The notes under the pieces: model-generated
Database searches by the model: none
Told to the model about the DNA's origin: nothing
What the model saw: the letters and a program-made list of their open reading frames with translations, nothing else
Source of the DNA: Alicyclobacillus shizuokensis NBRC 103103
Lineage (GTDB): Bacteria; Bacillota; Bacilli; Alicyclobacillales; Alicyclobacillaceae
Assembly (NCBI RefSeq): GCF_001552255.1
Contig: NZ_BCQV01000014.1
Span: forward strand, 1 to 64,000
DNA: 64,000 nt
Reading direction: 5' to 3'
Program-made: the position numbers and the translations under genes
In this document: piece by piece, positions 50,918-59,297 of the stretch
Layout of the letters: each line of letters begins with the position of its first letter
Numbering within the stretch: position 1 is the stretch's first letter

Positions 50918-51006
50918 CCCGATACCCAGCGAATTGAAAGCCGAGCTTCTTTCCGTGACTGTCGCCGGACGTCCATTATCCTATCCAGAATCGTCCAGCT
51001 CATGCA

Positions 51007-51576
51007 TCAATCCCTGGGAACGCTGGTACGCTGCTCGAACAAGGAAAGGTCTAAGGACACGTCGCTCATTTCCGGCAACGGAGGGAGGTCCTCCAAACTG
51101 CGCAGACCAAAGGTTTGCAAAAAGGTGTCCGTGGTGCCGTACAAAATGGGCCGGCCCGGCGCATTCTGCCTTCCCACTTCAGTAATCAGACGACGATGAA
51201 CGAGGGTTGCGATGGCACGGTCCGACTTCACCCCGCGGACATCTTCAATCTCGGCACGGGAGATCGGCTGACGATACGCTACAATGGACAACACCTCAAG
51301 GGCGGCCGTGCTCAACTGAGTGGCCACCGGGGTATGGGCCAATCGGCGCAAATAGATGGCGTGCTCGGGCCTTGTGACTAACTGCCAACTCCCGGCAAAT
51401 TCGACCAATGCCAACCCAGCGCTGCGCTCGTCGTACTGTTTTTGCAGTTCCAGGCAAAGCTGGCGCGTCTCCTCTACTCCCAGCTGCAGGACATCGGCAA
51501 GCTCTTCGGTCGTCAAGCCCTCACTGCCCGCGGCAAACAGCAAAGCCTCCAGCGGGCCGGTCACATTGAGCAGCAC
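51007..51576 (-). CDS. scpB: Segregation and condensation protein B
   Basis: ScpB forms the condensin complex with ScpA and SMC for chromosome segregation. The 189-residue protein has two winged-helix domains (about 1-80 and 90-165) with GPLEALLFAAGSEGLTTEEL, WQLVTRPEHAIYLRRL, LEVLSIVAYRQPISRAEIE and ILYGTTDTFLQTFGL. The GTG at 51576 is preferred because GGGAGGTG precedes it; the frame is open to an ATG at 51594 without a ribosome site. It follows scpA directly. Confidence 0.94.
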   Translation of the reverse strand: MLLNVTGPLEALLFAAGSEGLTTEELADVLQLGVEETRQLCLELQKQYDERSAGLALVEFAGSWQLVTRPEHAIYLRRLAHTPVATQLSTAALEVLSIVAYRQPISRAEIEDVRGVKSDRAIATLVHRRLITEVGRQNAPGRPILYGTTDTFLQTFGLRSLEDLPPLPEMSDVSLDLSLFEQRTSVPRD

Positions 51577-51596
51577 CCTTACACCTCCCATCATGC

Positions 51597-52334
51597 TTAC
51601 GCGGTCGCACGACCATCCAACAATACGACTTCGATGTCAGCAAAGGGCGACGCTTGCGTGCAAACCACCCGCCGTTCCTTGACCAACTCCAACACGGCGA
51701 GAAAGGTGGACACCAGTTCCTCGCGGGCGCTATCCACAGGGAGCAGATCATAGAAATTGCATCGTTGCCAGCGCTGGAGCCGCTGCAGGACCCACTCCAT
51801 CATCTCCTCCACGCTGATGACGGTGCCTGTAATTTGCGCCGATTGGTGTTGGGGCGGTACGCGGCGCATGAGCGCTCGATAAGCGTCCACCAACACCCAC
51901 ATGCTCATCTCCGGCAAGGGGGGAGCCTCCGGCGTATAGGGCCTCAGGTCCATGGGTTCGCGGGAAAAGACGAGACTCTGGCGGCGCTCCAACTCCTGCA
52001 GCCGCGCAGCCGCCCACTTGCAGCGTTGATACTCCAGCAGTTGCTGTACAAGTTGCTCGCGCGGGTCTTCGTCGGAGTCGGGGAGTTCCTCCTGTTGTTG
52101 CGATTGGCGCGGCAGCAGCATGCGACTTTTGATGGCCAGCAATGTGGCCGCCATCACGATGAATTCACTCGCTATCTCCAAGGACAGTTCTTCCATGGCG
52201 CGCAGGTACTGCATATATTGTTCCGTCACCAACGCGATGGGGATGTCGTGGATGTCGATTTCATGCTTCTGAATGAGATGCAAGAGCAGATCGAGCGGAC
52301 CGCTGAATGTATCCAGCACGATCTCGTATGCCAT
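51597..52334 (-). CDS. scpA: Segregation and condensation protein A
   Basis: ScpA is the kleisin that bridges the SMC head domains. The 245-residue protein has the N-terminal SMC-neck binding part (VLDTFSGPLDLLLHLIQKHE, DIHDIPIALVTEQYMQYL) and the C-terminal winged helix (VSTFLAVLELVKERRVV). AGGAGG lies 8 bases before the ATG at 52334. A site-2 protease gene ends just 1 base upstream, so the three genes probably share a transcript. Confidence 0.95.
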   Translation of the reverse strand: MAYEIVLDTFSGPLDLLLHLIQKHEIDIHDIPIALVTEQYMQYLRAMEELSLEIASEFIVMAATLLAIKSRMLLPRQSQQQEELPDSDEDPREQLVQQLLEYQRCKWAAARLQELERRQSLVFSREPMDLRPYTPEAPPLPEMSMWVLVDAYRALMRRVPPQHQSAQITGTVISVEEMMEWVLQRLQRWQRCNFYDLLPVDSAREELVSTFLAVLELVKERRVVCTQASPFADIEVVLLDGRATA

Positions 52335-52335
52335 C

Positions 52336-52986
52336 TCAAAAACCTCCTGTATAAAAGCCAAACCAAGAGGCGACAAATTGCCAGGACGCATTCAGCATGG
52401 GCGATAGAATCGTATTGCGCAGGGGCGGGATGACCACCACCAGCAGGAGCAAAAACGGGCCATAGGTTTCATATCGATGGTGCCAGGACATGTGACGATA
52501 AGGAACCCAGGCTGAAACGACACGGGACCCGTCCAGCGGGGGTACCGGGATCAAGTTGAAGACGCACAGTGTCACATTGACCACGGCACCCCACGTCAAC
52601 AGCTGCAACGCAAAAGCTGGCAAGCCATTAGAGGAAAATCCAGACACGGGTACAACACGAAGCACAAGGAAGCACACCACAGCCAGCAGCAAATTCGATG
52701 CGGGACCGGCTAAAGCCACGAACATGAGGTCACGGCGTCCATGCCTCAAGCGCGACACATCCACGGGTACCGGCTTAGCCCAGCCAATCGGACCAAAAAG
52801 GATCAAGATCAGCCCGAGTGGATCGAGATGGACCAACGGATTCAAGGACAGGCGGCCCGCCAGACGGGCCGTATTGTCGCCGAGACGGTCTGCCATCCAC
52901 GCGTGAGCAAACTCATGAAACACAAGGCTAATGGGAATGGTGATGACATAGAAGATGAAGTTGGGACTGAACAGGTTCTGAAGCAA
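52336..52986 (-). CDS. Site-2 protease family (M50) membrane metalloprotease
   Basis: This 216-residue polytopic protein has the zinc motif HEFAHAWMADRLGD (HExxH), NPLVHLDPLG and the third ligand region NLIPVPPLDGSRVV. It belongs to the small YwhC-like M50 group without PDZ domain; substrates are unknown. The TTG at 52986 has AAGGGG 10 bases upstream. This gene is commonly found just before scpA in Firmicutes. Confidence 0.9.
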   Translation of the reverse strand: MLQNLFSPNFIFYVITIPISLVFHEFAHAWMADRLGDNTARLAGRLSLNPLVHLDPLGLILILFGPIGWAKPVPVDVSRLRHGRRDLMFVALAGPASNLLLAVVCFLVLRVVPVSGFSSNGLPAFALQLLTWGAVVNVTLCVFNLIPVPPLDGSRVVSAWVPYRHMSWHHRYETYGPFLLLLVVVIPPLRNTILSPMLNASWQFVASWFGFYTGGF

Positions 52987-53043
52987 GGAACGAACCCCTT
53001 TTGCGCCCGTTTGCGCAGCTCTGGAGCCACTCTGGTGGAGCTA

Positions 53044-53817
53044 TTATAACACAGACGGACTGCCCATGGTCCGGATTCGCCAGGGCCAGGCGATCCGTTC
53101 GTACCACCCCATGAGTGGCAGGCGCCGGATTTCGGCCTGCCACACCGCACGCATCCCAGCACAACGAGCAGCGACCACCAGGCAATTTTGCTCCATGGCC
53201 GGAAAGCCTACAGGCAGCACCAGCACCTCCACAAAGGAATCGGTTAGGGCGCGCAGAAATCGAGCAGCCTCTCGGACCGGCGGCACACTCATGATCATGT
53301 TGAATGCCGCCACCCCAACCTCAGATAGATGATCATGAACAAGATTGGCAAAGGAAGGTTGTAAACATGGGCTGTAGATGCGGTCCCGCAGGTAAGCATC
53401 GACAAAGATAAGGTCATAGACCTCCGAGCTGGTCTCCAGAAAATGAACTCCGTCGCCGACGTAGTAACGGGTTTCGTCGGTCGGTGGACTGTCAAAATAC
53501 TCGAGCGCTACATCGACGACCGTCTCGTCCAACTCAACGCCCACCTGTCGGCAGTCCGGCCACAAACGGCGGACGGATCGTAAAGCCGTGCCGGTGCCCA
53601 CGCCGACAGCGAGGAAGCGCTGTGGCGCCTTCACGGCGGCGGCCAAGGCGTAAAACGCCCGTTGGTAGGGAAACACGGGCCGCCACGGACGGGTGATGTC
53701 CAAGGCGCCCTGCCAACCGCCGCCGCGGCCGAAACGGAGATAGCGGATACGCCCGCGGCGAATGACTTGAATGTCATGTACTTGACCGCGACGTTCCAAT
53801 TCCACGATTCCGTTCAC
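53044..53817 (-). CDS. Spermidine synthase-like methyltransferase-fold protein
   Basis: The 257-residue protein has the Rossmann core of the SpeE family: FLAVGVGTGTALRSVRRLWP, VGVELDETVVDVALEYFDS and YDLIFVDAYLRDR. The DxGGGxG motif of true spermidine synthases reads AVGVGTG here, so aminopropyl transfer is doubtful. The GTG at 53817 follows AAAGGGG. It may methylate or transfer a propylamine to an unknown acceptor. It stands upstream of the M50-scpAB group, about 60 bases away. Confidence 0.8.
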   Translation of the reverse strand: MNGIVELERRGQVHDIQVIRRGRIRYLRFGRGGGWQGALDITRPWRPVFPYQRAFYALAAAVKAPQRFLAVGVGTGTALRSVRRLWPDCRQVGVELDETVVDVALEYFDSPPTDETRYYVGDGVHFLETSSEVYDLIFVDAYLRDRIYSPCLQPSFANLVHDHLSEVGVAAFNMIMSVPPVREAARFLRALTDSFVEVLVLPVGFPAMEQNCLVVAARCAGMRAVWQAEIRRLPLMGWYERIAWPWRIRTMGSPSVL

Positions 53818-53880
53818 TGGCCCACCCCTTTGTCGTTGTTGGGTTGAGTCCAGTATAGACCACAACCGGACAGGTTGTCG

Positions 53881-54006
53881 CTACGCGGTTCGCGGTTGTG
53901 GGTGTTGCCACAGGCGGGCGATGCGTGGCCACCATGGGCGAACAACGGATATAAACATTTGAAACATGCCGAAATAGCGGAACAGCCGCGGGAGAAACAA
54001 AAGCAT
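53881..54006 (-). CDS. 41-residue amphipathic peptide, hypothetical
   Basis: The ATG at 54006 lies 9 bases after AGGAGA. The 41 residues read MLLFLPRLFRYFGMFQMF, then ISVVRPWWPRIARLW and a Pro/Gln-rich end. The hydrophobic and basic residues alternate as in an amphipathic membrane-binding helix. The gene fills the gap between spoVAE and the SpeE-like gene. The call rests only on the ribosome site and composition. Confidence 0.4.
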   Translation of the reverse strand: MLLFLPRLFRYFGMFQMFISVVRPWWPRIARLWQHPQPRTA

Positions 54007-54108
54007 GCTGAGCAATCTCCTCATCTCCAATACGGATTTCGAAAGGGCATCGCAGGCGTCTCGCTGTTAGGTTATGCACACTCTCCAGTTCGTGCACAGG
54101 CTTCTCGA

Positions 54109-54474
54109 CTAGCCTTTGGGCTTGGCTACAAGAGCGGCCAAGAAGGCGAAGATGATGGCGGCCGAGATGCCGGCGCTGGTCACTTCAAAAATCCCGGTGA
54201 TCACGCCCATCAGGCCGTGCAACTTCATTTCCGCCAACGCGCCATGCACCAGCGAATTGCCAAAACTGGTAATCGGTACAGTGGCTCCCGCGCCGGCAAA
54301 GCGAATCAACGGATCATAAAGACCGATGCCGTCCAGCACCGCGCCGGCCACCACGAGAATCACCATGACCTGGCCGGGATTGAGTTTCAGGGAGTCCATA
54401 AGAATTTGTCCGATGGCGCAGATGGCGCCACCGACCAGAAACGCGTATAAAAATCCCTCCCACCCCGCTTGCAT
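54109..54474 (-). CDS. spoVAE: Stage V sporulation protein AE
   Basis: SpoVAE (the SpoVAEB type) is part of the channel that moves dipicolinic acid into the forespore and out on germination. The 121-residue membrane protein has about four helices; conserved parts are [16 protein letters not shown] and [20 protein letters not shown]. The ATG follows GGAGG and is 3 bases after the spoVAD stop. It is related to SpoVAC, encoded two genes upstream. Confidence 0.95.
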   Translation of the reverse strand: MQAGWEGFLYAFLVGGAICAIGQILMDSLKLNPGQVMVILVVAGAVLDGIGLYDPLIRFAGAGATVPITSFGNSLVHGALAEMKLHGLMGVITGIFEVTSAGISAAIIFAFLAALVAKPKG

Positions 54475-54477
54475 AGG

Positions 54478-55491
54478 TCAATCCTCCATCCTTTCAAAAA
54501 CAACGGCATGCGACACGGAAGGTACGCTTTCCCCCTGTTGGACGGTGACGGCAGACATCAAGGCACCGGTGGCAGAGACCAAAATCCGTCGGAATGTCCC
54601 GGATGCCAGTTGTCGCAGCAAATGAGCAAATGTAACCAGTGTGCAGCAGGCCCCGCCGCTCCCCCCGGAGAGCACCTCAGGCTGGTCCTTGCGGTAGATG
54701 AGCAGACCACAGTCAACCAACCGCTCTCCCAGATGATGACCGTCGCGTGCGAGCAGGTCCCGCAGGATGTTGTGGCCGATTTGCCCCAGATCGCCGGTGG
54801 CGATGCAATCGAAGTCATCCCACTTGCGCCCGGTATCCTGCAGATGGGCGGTTATGGTGCTGTACGCCGCTGGGGCCATCGCGGCTCCCATCTCCCATGG
54901 ACTTTTCATCTGCATATCCACGACCTGGCCTATGGTCGCTTCGGTGACGGCCACCGTGCCGCCAGTTCCAGCGAGAATGGCGGCTCCTGCACCGGTCACC
55001 GTGCGTTGGGCGGTAGGTGGTTTTTGCGCTCCGTACTCCGTAGGGTTACGAAACTGTCGTTCGGCGGTTGCAAAATGGCTCGACGTGCCCACGAGAACCT
55101 TGTCCGCGACACCGCTGTCTATGGTCAACGCGCCGATGGCCAGTGCCTCGCAGATCGAGGCGCAGGCGCTGTAGACCCCGAGCACCGGCACCGGATAGGC
55201 ACGCAATCCAAAATAGAAACCGGCCAGTTGCGCGTTGAGGTCTGCGCCAATCAACAAATCGATGTCTGGTGGCTTGAGCTTCGCCTTGTTCAGGGCCACC
55301 TCCACGGCTTCGTCGAACAGGTGCTGCTCTACCTGTTCCCAGGTGTTCAAACCAAGCCGGTCGTCGTTGTGCCGGACGTCAAACTCGTCGCCGAGCGGCC
55401 CCTCCCCCTCGTTCTTTCCAGCCACCGTCGCCGTCACCAAAACGCGCGGCGGACGGGCAAACCGCCACGTTTGAGCCCCCATAAGCGGCAC
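54478..55491 (-). CDS. spoVAD: Stage V sporulation protein AD
   Basis: SpoVAD is a thiolase-fold protein that binds dipicolinic acid and joins the SpoVA channel on the outer face of the inner spore membrane. The 337-residue protein has YSACASICEALAIGALTID (thiolase-like nucleophile area), GTSSHFATAERQFRNPTEYG and GGSGGACCTLVTFAHLL. The GTG follows GGGGGGACG. Spacing to spoVAC and spoVAE is short, so the three form one operon. Confidence 0.96.
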   Translation of the reverse strand: MPLMGAQTWRFARPPRVLVTATVAGKNEGEGPLGDEFDVRHNDDRLGLNTWEQVEQHLFDEAVEVALNKAKLKPPDIDLLIGADLNAQLAGFYFGLRAYPVPVLGVYSACASICEALAIGALTIDSGVADKVLVGTSSHFATAERQFRNPTEYGAQKPPTAQRTVTGAGAAILAGTGGTVAVTEATIGQVVDMQMKSPWEMGAAMAPAAYSTITAHLQDTGRKWDDFDCIATGDLGQIGHNILRDLLARDGHHLGERLVDCGLLIYRKDQPEVLSGGSGGACCTLVTFAHLLRQLASGTFRRILVSATGALMSAVTVQQGESVPSVSHAVVFERMED

Positions 55492-55523
55492 CGGTACGTC
55501 CCCCCTGTCAGGCCAAGAGTTGT

Positions 55524-55982
55524 CTAAAGGTGCTGGATGGCGTATCGCGCCAAGGCCACGAAGAAGGCGCTGACCACGCCGTAGACGATTACGGGACCCG
55601 CCAGTTTAAACATGTTGCCGCCGACGCCGAGCACCAGGCCCTCGCTGCGGTATTCCATGGCCGCCGACGCCATGGTATTGGCAAAGCCGGTTATCGGCAC
55701 GGCCGACCCAGCACCCGCCCAAGCGGCAAACCGGTCATAGACGCCGAGCGCTGTGAAAATCACGGATAGGAGCACCATGACCGCGCTGGTCGGATTCCCC
55801 GCCTCCTTGGGACTAAAATGACCGTAACGCACAAACAACAAGAGGACGATTTGCCCGATGACGCATACGCCCCCACCCACCAAGAAGGCCCGAACGGTGT
55901 TGCGCAGTATCGGCCGAGATGGGGTATGGCTCTGAGCAAGCTGCTGATAGTCGGATGCGTCTTGACGAACGCGCGCAGGCAT
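55524..55982 (-). CDS. spoVAC: Stage V sporulation protein AC
   Basis: SpoVAC is a mechanosensitive channel component for dipicolinic acid release. The 152-residue membrane protein has FLVGGGVCVIGQIVLLLF, NPTSAVMVLLSVIFTALGV and GAGSAVPITGFANTMASAAM, which parallels SpoVAE. The ATG at 55982 lies behind GAGGAGGGG. It is the first gene of the short spoVA operon; spoVAA and spoVAB, which precede it in Bacillus subtilis, are absent, and sigF lies directly upstream instead. Confidence 0.95.
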   Translation of the reverse strand: MPARVRQDASDYQQLAQSHTPSRPILRNTVRAFLVGGGVCVIGQIVLLLFVRYGHFSPKEAGNPTSAVMVLLSVIFTALGVYDRFAAWAGAGSAVPITGFANTMASAAMEYRSEGLVLGVGGNMFKLAGPVIVYGVVSAFFVALARYAIQHL

Positions 55983-56098
55983 AGGACCCCTCCTCATACA
56001 GTTCCCCCCACCGTACGGACGGAGTGCGGATCTGGCATGTGCCCCGTGACACGGATGCCCGCATAGTATGTCCGAGGGTCTGGAAGCTTACGCGAAGG

Positions 56099-56857
56099 TC
56101 ACGATTCGAGCTGTTGGCGGATGCTGCGGAGGATTTTTTTCTCCAGGCGGGACACCTGCACCTGCGATATGCCCAGCACAGCAGCGACGTCAGACTGGGT
56201 TTTGTCCTTAAAAAAGCGCAGATAGACAATTAAGCGTTCCCGTTCCGGCAGGCGTCCCAAGACTTCGTGCAGGGCGATGTGGTCCAACCAAGACACGCTC
56301 TCTTCGTCGGCAATCTGATCCATCAGATAAATCGGATCCCCATCGTTTTCAAACACCGTTTCGTGAATGGACGTGGGCGCACGCAGCGCCTCTTGAGCAA
56401 ACACAACTTCGGATGGGTCAATCCCCAACTCGTCGGCAATCTCGGTGATCTGAGGCTGCCGGCCCAAGCGTTTCGCCAATTCGTCCCGGGCCCGGCGAAT
56501 GTGGCGGGCGGTCTCCTTCAAGCTGCGGCTGACCTTCACGGTGCTATCGTCGCGCAAGAAACGTTGAATTTCGCCAATGATCATCGGGACAGCATATGTA
56601 GAAAATTTCACATCGTAACTCAGGTCGAATTTGTCGATAGCCTTCATGAGGCCAATGACACCAATCTGAAACAAGTCGTCCGCCTCGTAACCGCGGCCCA
56701 AGAATCTCTGCACCACAGCCCACACTAAACGCTGATTGCCAATCACAAGTTCATCCCGGGCCGCAACATCCCCCTGTTGACTGCGCGCAATCAACGCGCG
56801 AATCTCTTCGTCGGAGTACCTACGGGAACGCTCCTCGGTATCGTTGACATAATCCAT
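56099..56857 (-). CDS. sigF: Forespore RNA polymerase sigma factor SigF
   Basis: SigF is the first compartment-specific sigma factor of the forespore. The 252-residue protein has region 2 (DELVIGNQRLVWAVVQRFLG, ADDLFQIGVIGLMKAIDKFD, KFSTYAVPMIIGEIQRFLRD), region 3 and a region 4 helix-turn-helix (KTQSDVAAVLGISQVQVSRL). It is the third gene of the spoIIA operon, 15 bases after spoIIAB. Its activity is held by SpoIIAB until SpoIIAA is dephosphorylated. Confidence 0.97.
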   Translation of the reverse strand: MDYVNDTEERSRRYSDEEIRALIARSQQGDVAARDELVIGNQRLVWAVVQRFLGRGYEADDLFQIGVIGLMKAIDKFDLSYDVKFSTYAVPMIIGEIQRFLRDDSTVKVSRSLKETARHIRRARDELAKRLGRQPQITEIADELGIDPSEVVFAQEALRAPTSIHETVFENDGDPIYLMDQIADEESVSWLDHIALHEVLGRLPERERLIVYLRFFKDKTQSDVAAVLGISQVQVSRLEKKILRSIRQQLES

Positions 56858-56872
56858 ACGAGAGGTCTCCTA

Positions 56873-57337
56873 TCACTGACCATCCAGGACCGGTGCCATC
56901 CGCTTCCGCATCCGGACCTTCGTGCCATGTTCGGGAATCGACTCGATGACTAGCTCATCTACGAAGTTTTCCATTATCGTTATGCCCATCCCCGACCGCT
57001 CCAATTCGGGCCGTGACGTATAAAGCGGCTGTCTGGCTTGCTCAATGTCCTCGATCCCGACGCCATCATCTTCAATCACGACTTCGACCACGCCATCCTG
57101 GATAGCGCACTCAATCCGCACCTCTCCGGGGGCGTCTGCATAGCCGTGAATAATCGCATTGGTCACAGCCTCCGAAACGGCCGTTTTCAACTCAGTCAAC
57201 TGCTCCATCGTCGGATCCAGCTGGGCTGCAAAGGAAGCCACCGCCACACGCGCCAACGATTCGTTCTCGGACTGGGCGGGGAATTGGAGACGCAAGTAAT
57301 TGTCCACCGCCACTTGGGTCTGTAGTTCGCGATTCAT
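56873..57337 (-). CDS. spoIIAB: Anti-sigma F factor SpoIIAB
   Basis: SpoIIAB binds SigF and also phosphorylates SpoIIAA. The 154-residue GHKL kinase has [17 protein letters not shown] (N box), [20 protein letters not shown] (G1) and [16 protein letters not shown] (G2). GGGAGGG serves either of two adjacent ATGs at 57340 and 57337; I took the second for its spacing. It starts directly after the spoIIAA stop, so they are translationally coupled. Confidence 0.96.
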   Translation of the reverse strand: MNRELQTQVAVDNYLRLQFPAQSENESLARVAVASFAAQLDPTMEQLTELKTAVSEAVTNAIIHGYADAPGEVRIECAIQDGVVEVVIEDDGVGIEDIEQARQPLYTSRPELERSGMGITIMENFVDELVIESIPEHGTKVRMRKRMAPVLDGQ

Positions 57338-57340
57338 CAT

Positions 57341-57685
57341 TCATCCCTCCCGCAAGCATTGCAGCGCCTCGTCCACCGTCGCGGCGACGGGGAGAATGCG
57401 CTTGAGCCCGGACAGTTCGAACAAGCGAGCAAGAGACTCATTCACCTCGCACAGGACCATCCGGCCGTGCCGCTCGGTGACAGTCCTGTACCGCCCCAGA
57501 ATCAATCCCAAAGCGGAACTGTCCACAAAATCAAGATCCCGAAACGACATGACCAATCCTCGGTATCCTGTCCTTTCTAATTCTGCCTCAATTTGGTCTC
57601 GAATGGTTTCCACTTCATGATGATCCAATTCTCCGCCGAGTTTCACCACCACCACGTGATCATGCACCTGCAGCTGCATGGCCAT
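57341..57685 (-). CDS. spoIIAA: Anti-sigma F factor antagonist SpoIIAA
   Basis: Unphosphorylated SpoIIAA frees SigF from SpoIIAB. The 114-residue STAS-domain protein has the phosphorylation site in FRDLDFVDSSALGLILGRYR and the early strand VVVKLGGELDHHEVE. The ATG at 57685 follows GGGGAACAGC. In Bacillus subtilis dacF is the gene before it in the operon; here a divergent XRE-TPR regulator separates the two. A possible SigH-like -35 (GCAGGAGAA) lies upstream but the -10 is poor. Confidence 0.96.
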   Translation of the reverse strand: MAMQLQVHDHVVVVKLGGELDHHEVETIRDQIEAELERTGYRGLVMSFRDLDFVDSSALGLILGRYRTVTERHGRMVLCEVNESLARLFELSGLKRILPVAATVDEALQCLREG

Positions 57686-57880
57686 GCTGTTCCCCCCAAT
57701 CAAACACTGATTTCACTTTAAACTATTTGTGAAGGATACATGTTCTCCTGCATGCCTGACAAAAGAAGAAAAAAGGCCCTAAGTTTCGACACAGCCCTCG
57801 ATTTTGCGCTTCAAGAGGGATATGCAGATTCCGGAATTTATAGTAGAATACACAGAATCAAGAGTATGGCGGAGGACGAT

Positions 57881-59182
57881 ATGGAAGAGACCTTGGGGAG
57901 CAAGCTGCGTGAATTACGCGTCGCCAAAGGCATGACGCAGTCCGCCTTGGGACGCGATTTGGTGACCGCGAGCATGATCAGCCAGATTGAATCCAACCGG
58001 GTGGTACCGACGCAGCGCCTGCTGGAGCAGTTGCTGGAGCGGCTCGACGCCGACAGGGATGAGTTTCGCTCGCTCCTGAAAGCCAACGAGAACCTGCAGC
58101 GGTACCGGGAAGCAAAGACACTGATAGAACGAGGCGATCTGCACCGTGCCCGGGAACTGCTGCTACAGGTGGCTGAAGACGTGCCTGCCCAGGTGAGAAC
58201 GGACAAGGTCTATGCCGAACTGGGTGAATGCTGCCTAAAATTAGAACTTACGGACGAGGCCATACGGATGTACGAGACGGCACTCGCCTTTACTCTGGAG
58301 CATGGGGATATCTCCACCAGCGTTCATTATTACTACCAGTTGGGGCACGTGGAACGCGGACGGCGACGTCTGCAGGCAGCCGCCATGTTCTGGCGCCGTG
58401 GTAGTGAATTGTTGGCGCGATACCCAAAATTACGCATGCCGGTTTCCGTGAAGCTGGAGAACAATCTGGCGAGAGTTTATTACATTTCACGCCAATACAA
58501 CAAAGCGCTAATTCATTATCAACGTGCCTGTACCGCTGCACAAGCCTATGACCAAGTTCGTGATTTGGCCGTCATCCATCACGGATTGGCAAACGTATTG
58601 GTGGAAATGAATCGATTTGACGAAGCACGCGAACATACGCAAAGAGCCTTGTCTCTGTACGAGTCGGTTAGCCACTCGCGAGGTGTCCACCAATGTCTCA
58701 TCAACCAAGCGGTCATCCTGCGCCGTGAAGGTTTGCATGAAGCCGCCATCACCCATTTGCAAAGGTGTCAGAACCGTCGCGCTCTGCGCCAAGACCCACC
58801 TCGGTACACGAAACTACAAATTGAGTTGGCCAGAAACCATTTGGCACTCGGAGACCGGGAAGCCGCGATGCAGTTACTGGATGCCGTCCATCATGAAACC
58901 GTGCGGGAACCCGAGTTGGCACAAGAAGTGCATTGGGTGCGGGCCCAGTGCTTGATGGCGATGAAGCGCGTCGAGGAAGCCGCAACAACGCTGGAAGCCG
59001 CGCTCCCGTTGACCGACACCGTGGAAGATCCGCTGGCCAAACTACGCGTGTGGCGACAGTTGAGCAAACTGTATCGGGAATTGGACAAGCCGGGCAAAGC
59101 CCTGTCAGCGGAACTGGCGGCGGTGCAGATCTTGCGGCGGCGATGTCCATCACCGCGCATCTTCCGGGAAACAGTAGGATGA
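57881..59182 (+). CDS. XRE-TPR transcriptional regulator (RRNPP-like architecture)
   Basis: This protein of about 433 residues has an N-terminal XRE helix-turn-helix (6-62, GSKLRELRVAKGMTQSALGR and MISQIESNRVVPTQ). A long helical part with tetratricopeptide repeats follows (about 80-420; for example YAELGECCLKLELTDEAIRM and AVIHHGLANVLVEMNRFDEA). This build is that of RRNPP regulators, which are usually controlled by secreted peptides, though not all XRE-TPR proteins are. The ATG at 57881 has GGAGG 5 bases upstream; an in-frame ATG at 57740 would add an odd basic start. It faces away from spoIIAA, sharing the upstream region. No peptide gene is seen next to it. Confidence 0.85.
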   Translation: MEETLGSKLRELRVAKGMTQSALGRDLVTASMISQIESNRVVPTQRLLEQLLERLDADRDEFRSLLKANENLQRYREAKTLIERGDLHRARELLLQVAEDVPAQVRTDKVYAELGECCLKLELTDEAIRMYETALAFTLEHGDISTSVHYYYQLGHVERGRRRLQAAAMFWRRGSELLARYPKLRMPVSVKLENNLARVYYISRQYNKALIHYQRACTAAQAYDQVRDLAVIHHGLANVLVEMNRFDEAREHTQRALSLYESVSHSRGVHQCLINQAVILRREGLHEAAITHLQRCQNRRALRQDPPRYTKLQIELARNHLALGDREAAMQLLDAVHHETVREPELAQEVHWVRAQCLMAMKRVEEAATTLEAALPLTDTVEDPLAKLRVWRQLSKLYRELDKPGKALSAELAAVQILRRRCPSPRIFRETVG

Positions 59183-59248
59183 ATATTTCCTGAACAATAG
59201 CAGAAATCGACTGAATGGACGTGTATGTCTTGTTGCACGACAAAATAC

Positions 59249-59284
59249 GACCGGTTGGCCCGCACGGATGCGTACCAACCGGTC
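59249..59284. terminator. Shared terminator between the TPR regulator and dacF
   Basis: GACCGGTTGG and CCAACCGGTC are exact 10-bp inverted repeats with a 16-base loop. On the minus strand GTATTTTG follows. It can end both convergent messages. Confidence 0.7.
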
Positions 59285-59297
59285 CCGACAAACTCAA

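Noticed and set aside
57686-57760. A SigH promoter for spoIIAA
   Set aside because: A -35-like GCAGGAGAA is present, but the -10 at the right distance has at least two mismatches; left as a possibility in the gene entry only.
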